Source: CAYJCL01 sp964370475
GTDB lineage: Bacteria > Bacillota_I > Bacilli_A > RF39 > UBA660
Direction of reading: 5' to 3'
Assembly (NCBI GenBank): GCA_964370475.1
Contig: CAYJJI010000014.1
Location: 1 to 27,735, forward strand
DNA: 27,735 nt
Shown here: piece by piece, positions 15,046-22,682 of the stretch
Layout of the letters: the number at the start of each line of letters is the position of its first letter
Position numbering within the stretch: position 1 is the first letter of the stretch
Made by a program: the position numbers and the translations under genes
The notes under the pieces: model-generated
The model's database searches: none
The model's input: only the letters and a program-made list of their open reading frames with translations
What the model was told of the DNA's origin: nothing

Positions 15046-15513
15046 ATGAAAGAGTCGATTAGAACAACCTACACGATGCAAATAGCTATTGTATTTATAT
15101 TGTTATTTGTGGGTTTTTTAGCTGTTTATTTAAGCTTTAATAAAGCTTTTAAAGTTAAGAATGAAGTGGTTAATTATGTTGAAAAATATCAGGGATTAAC
15201 GGCTGAAAGTAATTCTGATATAGGAACTGTTAACTTGATTGAAAATTATATGATGGCTAATGGTCATACTGATGTCGGTTCGTGTCCTGATGGTTATGAT
15301 GGACTTATAGATGGAACTTTAGTTTCATCTGAAGATACTGGTAATAATAAGTATAGAGCTTGTTTTAAGAGAAATCATATTAAAACTGTTGGGACTTCAA
15401 GTTATTACTATTATGAAGTTATTGTATTTTTTGGTTTTGATTTACCTGTGATAGGTGATTTGTTTACTTTTAGTGTAAATGGAGAAACTGTAGATATACA
15501 AGAATATAATTAG
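15046..15513 (+). CDS. Pseudopilin-like protein B, paralog of A
   Basis: 155 aa with an N-terminal membrane helix (about 10-30), followed by LSFNKAFKVKNEVVNYVEKYQGL, the motif shared with the preceding protein. The exported part holds two Cys (DVGSCPDGYDG; YRACFKRNH) at places similar to those in A (GDCNAS; NFCMK), suggesting a conserved disulfide. The C-terminal strand (FTFSVNGETVDIQEYN) mirrors the SFEITGTT end of A. It probably forms a minor pilus subunit or an initiating complex with A. The start has AAAGGATG upstream at a workable distance. Confidence 0.68.
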   Translation: MKESIRTTYTMQIAIVFILLFVGFLAVYLSFNKAFKVKNEVVNYVEKYQGLTAESNSDIGTVNLIENYMMANGHTDVGSCPDGYDGLIDGTLVSSEDTGNNKYRACFKRNHIKTVGTSSYYYYEVIVFFGFDLPVIGDLFTFSVNGETVDIQEYN

Positions 15514-15527
15514 AATGGAGATTTTTT

Positions 15528-16556
15528 ATGAATGTAATTGTTGCTAATAAATATGTTGCTATGTTATCAAATTTAAATATAGATTTAATTAAAAGTATGA
15601 ATGGGGAATTTTCAATTGAAGATTTAACTTCTACCTTTGATAATTTTTTCTTTAATAAAATGATTTTGGATATAACATCAATTAAAGATTATGAGAATAT
15701 TGATGTTATTCAAAAACTTTCTTTTAGTTTTGATATGTCTAAAGTTATTTTATTACTTGATGATTCTAGTACTGTAAATTCACCAGCTTTTTTATCGAAA
15801 TTAGTTAGTATGGGTATTTATAATTTTACTAGAAATATAGATACTATTACTTATTTAATTGATAATCCTAATACTTATAAGGATGTTGCTCAATTTCAAC
15901 AGTTAAATGGTGTAGTTGATGATAGTAGTGATACTGGTGGTGTTACTAGTGATAAATTTATTAATAATGATTTAATGGTACGTAGTATTGGTGGTACAAG
16001 AATTATAGGTTTTAAGAATGTCACTGAACATGCTGGTTCTTCTACATTAATTTATATGTTGAAGAAACAAGCGGAATTAGATTTTAAAGTATTAGCTGTA
16101 GAAGTTGATAAAAGTGATTTTATGTATTTTAATGATTCTGATTTAAGAAGTGTTAGTTCAGCTGAGTTACCAACTGTTTTGAAAAATCCAAGTAATAATT
16201 ATGATATGATTTTAGTGGATTTAAATGGTAGTGCTCAATCAGACAGTATTAATGAAGTTATTCATTTGATTGAACCAACAACTATTAAATTAAATAAAAT
16301 GATTAGAAATGATCGTAATGTTTTGGAACGTTTACAAGATAAGAAGATTGTTTTAAATCAAAGTTTACTTAATGATGTAGACGTTAAAGATTTTGAGTTT
16401 GAAGCTAAGTGTAAGATTTTTTATAATATGCCACCTTTAGATGATAAGAGGGATACACATGTTGTAATTAAAGATTTCTTGAAATTAATAGGATTTAGTA
16501 AAGAACCTTTAAAGGATGATAAAAAGAAACCATTATTTGGTATAGTTAAAGAATAA
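15528..16556 (+). CDS. CpaE/TadZ-like protein with degenerate P-loop
   Basis: 342 aa. The N-terminal part (about 1-115) has the alternating strand-helix pattern of a receiver-like domain (KMILDITSIKDYENIDVI; KVILLLDDSS; MGIYNFTRN), and the C-terminal part resembles a ParA/MinD-type fold (RIIGFKNVTEHAGSSTLIYM; KVLAVEVDKS; YDMILVDLNG). This two-part build is that of CpaE/TadZ, which positions Tad pili in the cell. The P-loop is TEHAGSST, without the signature Lys of a deviant Walker A, so ATP binding or hydrolysis may be lost or altered; atypical ATPase motifs are known among TadZ proteins. GGAG (15517-15520) precedes the ATG. It is the last gene of the Tad-like module. Confidence 0.75.
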   Translation: MNVIVANKYVAMLSNLNIDLIKSMNGEFSIEDLTSTFDNFFFNKMILDITSIKDYENIDVIQKLSFSFDMSKVILLLDDSSTVNSPAFLSKLVSMGIYNFTRNIDTITYLIDNPNTYKDVAQFQQLNGVVDDSSDTGGVTSDKFINNDLMVRSIGGTRIIGFKNVTEHAGSSTLIYMLKKQAELDFKVLAVEVDKSDFMYFNDSDLRSVSSAELPTVLKNPSNNYDMILVDLNGSAQSDSINEVIHLIEPTTIKLNKMIRNDRNVLERLQDKKIVLNQSLLNDVDVKDFEFEAKCKIFYNMPPLDDKRDTHVVIKDFLKLIGFSKEPLKDDKKKPLFGIVKE

Positions 16557-16579
16557 CTTTACAACTTAATGATAATATG

Positions 16580-16608
16580 TTGACAAATTAAGAAAAAAAA
16601 AATATAAT
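16580..16608 (+). promoter_or_regulatory. Perfect-consensus sigma-A promoter of the first VirB2-like gene
   Basis: TTGACA (16580-16585), exactly 17 bases, TATAAT (16603-16608): both hexamers and the spacing match consensus. The spacer ends in ten consecutive A (16593-16602). A transcript start near 16615 gives a leader of about 20 bases containing AAGGAG. Confidence 0.9.
16593..16602 (+). repeat. Run of ten A in the promoter spacer
   Basis: A homopolymer of ten A lies between the -35 and -10 boxes. Slippage during replication would alter the optimal 17-base spacing and so the promoter strength. The run is seen directly; phase variation is inferred. Confidence 0.85.
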
Positions 16609-16634
16609 TATATTAATGAAGGAGTGAGGTTGTC

Positions 16635-16949
16635 ATGGGATTTTGTACAGAAACAAGAGAAATATGGGTATTAGTAGGTAATTTATTAAATATATTTAAA
16701 ATTGTTATTCCAATAATATTAGTTATTTGGGGAATGATTGATATGGGTAAAGCTGTTGTTGGTTCTAAAGATGATGAAATCAAAAAAGCAGCTAAATCTT
16801 TAATGATGAGAATTATAGCTGGTGTTATTATATTCTTTATACCAACATTAGTAGGTTTTGTTTTCAGTATCGTTGATGGTTTCAATGGTGATATTGAAAG
16901 TGACTGGTCAGTTTGTAATGAATGTTTAACTAATCCAGGAGACTGTTAA
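16635..16949 (+). CDS. VirB2-like T4SS subunit 1
   Basis: 104 aa with two membrane helices (about 19-37 and 60-84) joined by a short charged loop with the motif GKAVVGSKDDEIKKAAKS, and an exported C-terminal tail with Cys residues. The two-helix hairpin with a basic loop is the layout of VirB2/TrbC-type pilins and of small T4SS subunits in Gram-positive elements. No signal peptide is evident. It is paralogous to the second subunit downstream (shared KAVxxxKDDxIK). It is transcribed alone from a perfect promoter and followed by its own terminator, which suggests an abundant structural protein. A VirB2-type identity rests on layout and neighbours. Confidence 0.72.
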   Translation: MGFCTETREIWVLVGNLLNIFKIVIPIILVIWGMIDMGKAVVGSKDDEIKKAAKSLMMRIIAGVIIFFIPTLVGFVFSIVDGFNGDIESDWSVCNECLTNPGDC

Positions 16950-16954
16950 TATTT

Positions 16955-16986
16955 AAAACAATATTTCTTTGAATATTGTTTTTTTT
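16955..16986 (+). terminator. Intrinsic terminator after the first VirB2-like gene
   Basis: AAACAATATT (16956-16965) pairs perfectly with AATATTGTTT (16972-16981), with a six-base loop and a T run to 16986. It makes the first VirB2-like gene largely monocistronic within the locus. Confidence 0.88.
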
Positions 16987-16996
16987 GTGGTATAAT
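16969..16996 (+). promoter_or_regulatory. Promoter nested in the terminator, before the second VirB2-like gene
   Basis: TTGAAT (16969-16974) lies in the terminator loop and 3' arm. A 16-base spacer later comes TATAAT (16991-16996), preceded by TGG (extended -10). The ATG of the next gene is 26 bases downstream of the -10, with an AGAGGTGA ribosome-binding site between. Confidence 0.75.
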
Positions 16997-17021
16997 TTTG
17001 TTATATGTAGAGGTGAATTAA

Positions 17022-17375
17022 ATGAAATATAGAAACTTAATTATGTTTACTTTATTTATTTTGTTAGTTCCGGTATTAAATGTTAGTGCCGAGGAGTGTG
17101 GCGGAATTTTTGGTGATGGTAGTGAAGGTACTACACTTTATTTATTACAAGAAGTTTTTGATTTTATTCAATTAGCTGTTCCTGTATTAGTTATTGTTTT
17201 AACTGTTATTGAATTTGCTAAAGCGGTTCCCTCTGGAAAAGATGATGCAATTAAAGGTGCTTTTAAAAATACTGTTATAAGACTTATAATTGGGTTTGTT
17301 ATATTTATGTTACCTATCTTAATTAATTTTATTTTTGATTTATTAGGGTTATACGGTACGTGTGGAATTGAGTAG
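17022..17375 (+). CDS. VirB2-like T4SS subunit 2 with signal peptide
   Basis: 117 aa. A signal peptide (1-23, VLNVSA before EECGG) precedes two membrane helices (about 49-68 and 86-109), separated by a loop FAKAVPSGKDDAIKGAFKN that matches the loop of the preceding subunit. A short exported tail with one Cys follows. As in VirB2/TrbC pilins, a cleaved signal and a two-helix hairpin are seen. It differs from its paralog in having the signal peptide and lying in a polycistronic unit: the VirB6-like gene starts ten bases after its stop. Confidence 0.74.
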   Translation: MKYRNLIMFTLFILLVPVLNVSAEECGGIFGDGSEGTTLYLLQEVFDFIQLAVPVLVIVLTVIEFAKAVPSGKDDAIKGAFKNTVIRLIIGFVIFMLPILINFIFDLLGLYGTCGIE

Positions 17376-17385
17376 GTGATTTAAA

Positions 17386-19986
17386 ATGGATTTTATCTGG
17401 GAAATTTTTCTATTGATAGATGGAATATTTTATTGGTTTATTGATATTTTTTATCAAATTTTCATGGCTCTTGCTTCTGCAAGAATTTTATCTGATGAAG
17501 TAGTAACTTCTTTAACACAAAGAATTTATATAATTGTTGGAGTATTTATGCTTTTCATGATTGCGTATTCTTTGTTAACTACTTTAATTTCTCCTGATAA
17601 CATGTCTAAAGGTAAAGCTGCGCCTTCTAAAATTTTGAAAAATTTTTTGATTACATTAATCTTTTTGGTTTTTACTCCTGCGATGTTTAATTTTATGTAT
17701 ACTGCTCAAAATGTTATTTTAGCTGATAATGTTATTGGAGGATTAATTTTAGGTGGAGATCCTTCTGGAGAAAATGATATTGATGGTGATTATGGTGCGG
17801 CAATTTCTAATGGTTCTGCCGGGAAATTAATGGCTCATGATGTTTTTTCTGCTTTTTTGTTTAAAAAGGATCCTGATGCTACAGTTGAAGCGAAATATGA
17901 AGATACTAATGGTGAAAAATCAACAATAAATTTTGATGATGTTAGAGGAAAAATTATGTCTACTAATGATACAAATCCTTTTACGATTTATCTTCCTTTT
18001 GCGGGTAACATTTCTGATGGAGAATTAACTTATATTTTTATTGTTTCTGCTTTATTTGCAATTGGCGTTCTCTATTTATTTGTAACATTTTCTATTGATT
18101 TAGCTGTTAGAAGTTTAAAATTAGCTTATTTGCAAATTATTGCTCCTGTTCCTATTTTATTTAATGTCGTTCCAGGGAGTGAATCAGTTTTTAATAATTG
18201 GCTGAAAAAAGTTATTACAGTTTTTTTAGAAGTGTTTGTTAGATTATTAATAATTTATTTTGTTGTATTTGCAGTTTCTTTAGTTCCTGAGTTTATATCT
18301 CAGATGTTTAGTGACTCTACTACTGGTTCTGGAATTATTGAAGTTATTGCTAAAGCATTTATTATTTTAGGAATTTGTATTTTTGGTAGAATGGCTCCTA
18401 AATTAATTTCTGAAACTTTTGGTATTAAAAGTGATGGATTAGATCTTGGTATTAAGAAAAAATTCCAAGAAGGTACGACAGTACCTGGTCTTGCTGGTTT
18501 ATCTTCTTGGGCACAAGATGCTGCACATATTTATAATGATACTCCTAAAGATCAAAGACAGAATGCTATACAGAAGCTTAATGCTGGTAGAAAAGCTTTA
18601 GCTGGAGGTGCTAAAGCTGGCTTTGCTGGCTTTGTTGGGTCGCTTGGTGCTAAAAACTGGGAAGATTTAAAAAAATCACATACTAGCTCTGTTGATGGAG
18701 CTGAAGCTAAGCGTGATTATAAAAAAGAAAAGAAAAGACAAAGAGATGAAGCTATTAAGAAAAATAGAGAGGAGATTGCTGCAGCTGAGGCAAACAACTT
18801 AGATCCTACAAAAACTCCTATGGCGGTTCCAAAAGAGCTTACTGCAGCTGGAGCTTATATGCAACAACTTGGTACTGGTATTAAGAAATGGGCTGGTGCT
18901 GAAATGGATGTTAAACTTAAGATTGATACTTTACAAGGTAGAAATAAAATTCTTGAGAGTGTAGAAAAGTTGACTAGTGCTGCTATGATTAAAGCGAATA
19001 ATGATGATTCAATTTATAGTAAATATAAAAATAGTTCTGATATAAAACAAAATGGTGTAAAGAATTATCTTGCTGAAATTGATGAACTAACTGGTTTTGA
19101 TTCTTTGGAATCAGCTAAACAATATGTTAATGGACTTTCTGCTGAATCGCAAACTAAGTCTATTAGTGCTGATATTTCTGCTAAGGCTGAGCAAATAAAT
19201 AAATCTACTGTTGAGCTTATGGAATTAGATTCTTTAGTTAATGCTTCTGATTATGTAAAAACTCATTCTGAATCAGCTGATAAGATAAAGGAAAGTATAA
19301 AAAACAATGATGCAAAATTAACAGCTAGAAAAGCTCAATTAAAAACTGGTGTAGATAACAAAACTATGAGTGCTGAAAATATTGCTGCTTTACAAAAGGA
19401 AATTGCTGGTTTAGAAGAAAATGCTGTTCAATTTACCAAAGATAAAGATGCTAACGATAAGAAATTAGAGTTTTATCAAGCTAAGCAAAGAGTTGCGAAT
19501 AATATGACTTTTGCTGAATTAGATGCTCAAAAATTAAGACATAGTGAATTAAGTCATAACAATGAAAATCTAAAGTCGCAAATTGTTAAATTAGAAAAAG
19601 ATAAAATTGATGCTGAAAAAGCAATTGCTTCTAAGAAACAAAAATATGGTCAAGCATTATTCTTTATTGAAAAGCAAATGAAACAAGATATTACTGATAT
19701 GGTTATTACTAATGAATTTGCACCTGAAGTTAATTCAAAATTATATGCTAAAGAAGCAAATACTGGTTCTAAAATATATAAAGAGTTGTCATTATATGAT
19801 GATAAGAATTCTTCTTCTTATCCGTCTGAAGTAATACATATTAAAAATATTCCTAATAATCAGAGTGTTACTAAAACTTTAGATGATGGAAAAACTGCTA
19901 CTAATTTAGAAATTCAAGATTTAAATAATCAACATAAAGCTTTGATGGAACTTGAAGAGAAAAGAAAGAAAGCTAATAAAAGTTAG
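17386..19986 (+). CDS. VirB6/TrbL-like membrane protein with long coiled-coil tail
   Basis: 866 aa. The N-terminal part has about six hydrophobic segments (near 5-30, 48-70, 82-108, 212-262, 276-300 and 318-342) separated by an exported loop at about 115-205. This is the layout of VirB6/TrbL proteins, which form the membrane channel of T4SS. From about residue 370 the chain is soluble, Lys/Glu/Ala-rich and predicted coiled-coil to the end (for example KEKKRQRDEAIKKNREEIAA; LQKEIAGLEENAVQ). The helical tail of about 490 aa is unusually long and faces the cytoplasm if the even number of segments is right. Similar long-tailed VirB6-like proteins occur in Gram-positive and Mollicutes conjugative elements. 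TAGGTGA precedes the ATG. Confidence 0.8.
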   Translation: MDFIWEIFLLIDGIFYWFIDIFYQIFMALASARILSDEVVTSLTQRIYIIVGVFMLFMIAYSLLTTLISPDNMSKGKAAPSKILKNFLITLIFLVFTPAMFNFMYTAQNVILADNVIGGLILGGDPSGENDIDGDYGAAISNGSAGKLMAHDVFSAFLFKKDPDATVEAKYEDTNGEKSTINFDDVRGKIMSTNDTNPFTIYLPFAGNISDGELTYIFIVSALFAIGVLYLFVTFSIDLAVRSLKLAYLQIIAPVPILFNVVPGSESVFNNWLKKVITVFLEVFVRLLIIYFVVFAVSLVPEFISQMFSDSTTGSGIIEVIAKAFIILGICIFGRMAPKLISETFGIKSDGLDLGIKKKFQEGTTVPGLAGLSSWAQDAAHIYNDTPKDQRQNAIQKLNAGRKALAGGAKAGFAGFVGSLGAKNWEDLKKSHTSSVDGAEAKRDYKKEKKRQRDEAIKKNREEIAAAEANNLDPTKTPMAVPKELTAAGAYMQQLGTGIKKWAGAEMDVKLKIDTLQGRNKILESVEKLTSAAMIKANNDDSIYSKYKNSSDIKQNGVKNYLAEIDELTGFDSLESAKQYVNGLSAESQTKSISADISAKAEQINKSTVELMELDSLVNASDYVKTHSESADKIKESIKNNDAKLTARKAQLKTGVDNKTMSAENIAALQKEIAGLEENAVQFTKDKDANDKKLEFYQAKQRVANNMTFAELDAQKLRHSELSHNNENLKSQIVKLEKDKIDAEKAIASKKQKYGQALFFIEKQMKQDITDMVITNEFAPEVNSKLYAKEANTGSKIYKELSLYDDKNSSSYPSEVIHIKNIPNNQSVTKTLDDGKTATNLEIQDLNNQHKALMELEEKRKKANKS

Positions 19987-20005
19987 TATGATAGGAGAAT
20001 AAAAA

Positions 20006-20344
20006 GTGAATAATTATTTGATACCTGCGAATTCTAAAAAATCAATGTTGATTTTGGGATTCTTTACAATATTTGATTTGATTGTATTTGGAATAGGTGC
20101 TACTTTTACTATGGCTATGCTATTTATCTTTGAATCACAATCTATTTCACAAATGCTGTTGATATTAACCCCTGCATTTATCACTGCATTTATGGTTATG
20201 CCTGTTCCTTATTATCACAATGTTATGACATTGTTAGGGAATATATATAAATTTTATACACAAAGAAGAAATTATTTTTGGAAAGGTTGGTGTGTGTGTG
20301 ATGATCCAGAAAGACGAAGCGTTAGACGTAAGAACTTCGAGTAA
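20006..20344 (+). CDS. VirB3/PrgI-like T4SS membrane protein
   Basis: 112 aa with two membrane helices (about 14-40 and 46-65) after a short IPAN start, followed by a basic aromatic segment (YKFYTQRRNYFWKGW). The IPAN start, two helices and a K-[FY]-Y-x-x-R-R tail are typical of PrgI/TcpE-type proteins, which replace VirB3 in Gram-positive T4SS, and the position directly before VirB4 is the usual one. The start is GTG at 20006, with AGGAGA (19993-19998) seven bases upstream. The end overlaps the next gene by up to 53 bases in another frame. Confidence 0.8.
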   Translation: MNNYLIPANSKKSMLILGFFTIFDLIVFGIGATFTMAMLFIFESQSISQMLLILTPAFITAFMVMPVPYYHNVMTLLGNIYKFYTQRRNYFWKGWCVCDDPERRSVRRKNFE

Positions 20345-20876
20345 GTTTACTGAAGATTGGTTACCAATTAAAAATATAATGAATGGAATGATTCAACTTG
20401 AGGATGGACAGTATGTTACTGGAATTAAGATTGCTCCTAAAAATATATTTATTTTAGAGCAATCTGCTCAAGATTCAGTTATATTTAATTTAAGAAATTT
20501 TTATAATATGATTGATTATGAATTTTGGTTAATTGTTGCTGATAGACCTGTTGATATTAATTTATATCTTTCACAGTTACAACTTTTATATAATAAAGTT
20601 TATGATAGTGCTAGAAGAAAGTTGATAATGCAAGATATTAATAAAGCTAATATGTTTATGGGAGCTCAATATAATGTTGTTGATACTGAGTATTTCATTT
20701 TGTTTAAAGAAAAGAGATTAGAGATTGTACAAAAGAAAATTCATAATTTAATAAGTAATCTAGCTAATTGTGGTTTGAACTCTGTTCAAGTTACTAATGG
20801 TGATTTGAGAATGATATTAGATAACTTTTTAAATGGTGGAAATACAACTCCATTAGGGACGGTGATGCCAATATGA
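20292..20876 (+). CDS. VirB4 N-terminal domain protein (separate piece)
   Basis: 194 aa, no membrane segment. The segment WLPIKNIMNGMIQLEDGQYV followed by GIKIAPKNIFILEQSAQDS resembles the start of Gram-positive VirB4/TraE-type ATPases, which carry such a domain ahead of the region found in the next gene. The stop overlaps the next ATG (ATGA at 20873-20876), so the pieces are translationally coupled and probably assemble into one VirB4 unit. The two frames differ, so this is a true split and not an in-frame stop. Start choice is uncertain: GTG 20292 has GAAAGG five bases upstream, while GTG 20298 and ATG 20301 are alternatives. It overlaps the VirB3-like gene by 44-53 bases. Confidence 0.75.
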   Translation: MCVMIQKDEALDVRTSSKFTEDWLPIKNIMNGMIQLEDGQYVTGIKIAPKNIFILEQSAQDSVIFNLRNFYNMIDYEFWLIVADRPVDINLYLSQLQLLYNKVYDSARRKLIMQDINKANMFMGAQYNVVDTEYFILFKEKRLEIVQKKIHNLISNLANCGLNSVQVTNGDLRMILDNFLNGGNTTPLGTVMPI

Positions 20877-22663
20877 GTATGAAGAGTGAAGTTGCTCCTA
20901 AAGGTTTAAATTTTAAGCCTACTGAGTTTATGATTGGTGATTTATATTCTACAATCTTAACTGTTATAAGTTTTCCTAAGTATATTGATCAAGGTTATTT
21001 ATCTGGGTTGACTAGTATGTCTGGAGTTAAAGTTGTTATAAAGCACATTCCTATTGATTTTTCTTTATTAAAGAAAATGTTAAATAAGGAAATTGCTGAT
21101 TTAAAGACTAGATATCAAACTGAAAATGATAGAACTACGCAAGAACGTTTAAAGCAAGATTTTGAATCAATTGAACAATTTGTTTCAATGGTTGCTTCTT
21201 CTCAAGCTAGAATATTTGATTTTCAGATGCATTTAATGATTTCTGCTCCTAATAAAGAAGAGTTAGAAATGAAAAAAATTCAAATAAGAAGTTACATTGA
21301 TGCTATGGGAATGAGTGTTATACCTTTAATGTTTGAACAAGAAAAGGTTTTAAAATCTATATTACCTGTTTTCCCTAAACAAGATATTGAATCAAGAATT
21401 GGTACTCCAATTCCTTCAATTACAATATCTGCTATGTATCCTTTTGTTTTTGATAGTATTAAGGACCCGGGTGATTCAATGTTATTTGGTGTTGATTTCT
21501 CTGGTGGGGTTATATTGTTTAATCAGTTCTTATATAAAATTAAAAAAGAACATAATAGAAATAATGCTAATATTATTATTTTAGGGACATCTGGTAGTGG
21601 AAAATCTACTGCTGCTAAGTTGTTGTTAAGATCTCATATTAGAAATAATTATAAAGTTATAGCTATTGATCCTGAAGGTGAACTTGAAGATATGACAAGA
21701 ACTTTAGGTGGAGATTTCCTTGATTTAGGTAAGGGTGGAACTTTTGGGATGATTAATCCTTTAGAAGTAGTACTTGATGCTGATGAAGCTGATGGAGATA
21801 CTAATGAAGGTTTGTCGTTTACTATTTTAACGAGAACTTTACAATCTTTAAAGGCTTTTATGAAGTATTATTCGCCTTCTATTGAGGAAGATGTTCTTGC
21901 TATGTTTAGTGAAGTGTGTCAAGATACTTATAAGAGATTTAAGATAGATTATAATACTAATTTTTCTTCTTTTACTTCTAGTGATTATCCTACTTTCGAT
22001 GATGTTTATGCAACAATAAAAGGTAGATTGTTATCGATGCCTGAAAAGACTCGTGAAAAAGATGTAATGGAAAGATTAGAATTGAAGATTCGACCGTTAG
22101 TTAAAGAATTAAGATACTATTTTACTGGTCATACTACATTAAATATAAATACTAATATTATAGTATTTAATATTAAAGAGTTAATGACTAGTGATGAAAA
22201 TACGAGAAATGCATTATTCTTTAATATCTTGAAGTATGCATGGGGATTATGTTTAGATCCTAGTAATACTTCTGTATTAATGGTAGATGAAGCTCATGTC
22301 TTATTATCTAATAAAAATGAGTTGGGAGCTGAGTTTTTAGCTCAAATACAAAGACGTAGTCGTAAATATAATAGTGGAACTATTATAATTACACAACAAC
22401 CAACAGATTTTGCGGCACCGAATTTAATTATGCATGGTAAAGCAATATTTGATAATGCTTCTTATTATTTAGTTATGGGATTAAAGAAGCAAGCTGTTGA
22501 TGACTTGTCTAAATTAATAGATTTAAATGAAAATGAAATGAATGCTATTAAATCATATAATCAAGGTGAAGCGTTGTTTGTATGTGGTAGTAGAAGAATG
22601 AGAATAGATGTTGTTTGTACTCAAGAAGAATTGGATTCTTTTGGTGCTGGTGGCGGTTTATAA
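20873..22663 (+). CDS. virB4: VirB4-type T4SS ATPase (main piece)
   Basis: 596 aa cytoplasmic ATPase that energises assembly and substrate transport of T4SS. The N-terminal part (KGLNFKPTEFMIGDLYSTIL and on) matches the pre-ATPase region of VirB4 proteins. The RecA-like core has Walker A GTSGSGKS (238-245), IAIDPEGELEDM, Walker B LMVDEAH (D472, E473), and the later motif TIIITQQPTDF typical of VirB4/TraE. Together with the preceding 194-aa product the length (about 790 aa) equals that of an intact VirB4. It is coupled to the preceding gene through ATGA. No motif appears damaged, which argues for a functional two-subunit arrangement rather than a pseudogene. Confidence 0.93.
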   Translation: MSMKSEVAPKGLNFKPTEFMIGDLYSTILTVISFPKYIDQGYLSGLTSMSGVKVVIKHIPIDFSLLKKMLNKEIADLKTRYQTENDRTTQERLKQDFESIEQFVSMVASSQARIFDFQMHLMISAPNKEELEMKKIQIRSYIDAMGMSVIPLMFEQEKVLKSILPVFPKQDIESRIGTPIPSITISAMYPFVFDSIKDPGDSMLFGVDFSGGVILFNQFLYKIKKEHNRNNANIIILGTSGSGKSTAAKLLLRSHIRNNYKVIAIDPEGELEDMTRTLGGDFLDLGKGGTFGMINPLEVVLDADEADGDTNEGLSFTILTRTLQSLKAFMKYYSPSIEEDVLAMFSEVCQDTYKRFKIDYNTNFSSFTSSDYPTFDDVYATIKGRLLSMPEKTREKDVMERLELKIRPLVKELRYYFTGHTTLNINTNIIVFNIKELMTSDENTRNALFFNILKYAWGLCLDPSNTSVLMVDEAHVLLSNKNELGAEFLAQIQRRSRKYNSGTIIITQQPTDFAAPNLIMHGKAIFDNASYYLVMGLKKQAVDDLSKLIDLNENEMNAIKSYNQGEALFVCGSRRMRIDVVCTQEELDSFGAGGGL

Positions 22664-22682
22664 ATAGAAATGAAGTGATTAT

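Noticed and set aside
14563..15513. Mollicutes code (TGA as Trp), which would fuse pseudopilins A and B in one frame
   Set aside because: Trp is TGG throughout, no conserved gene needs TGA as Trp, and reading TGA 20874-20876 as Trp leads to a stop shortly after without joining the VirB4 pieces.
16613..16885. Minus-strand open frame opposite the first VirB2-like gene
   Set aside because: The plus-strand frame has a perfect promoter, ribosome-binding site, terminator and a paralog downstream; the minus frame has none of these.
20292..22663. VirB4 as a disrupted pseudogene
   Set aside because: Both pieces keep full domains, the junction is a clean ATGA overlap and all ATPase motifs are intact; a split gene is more likely, though a recent frameshift is not fully excluded.
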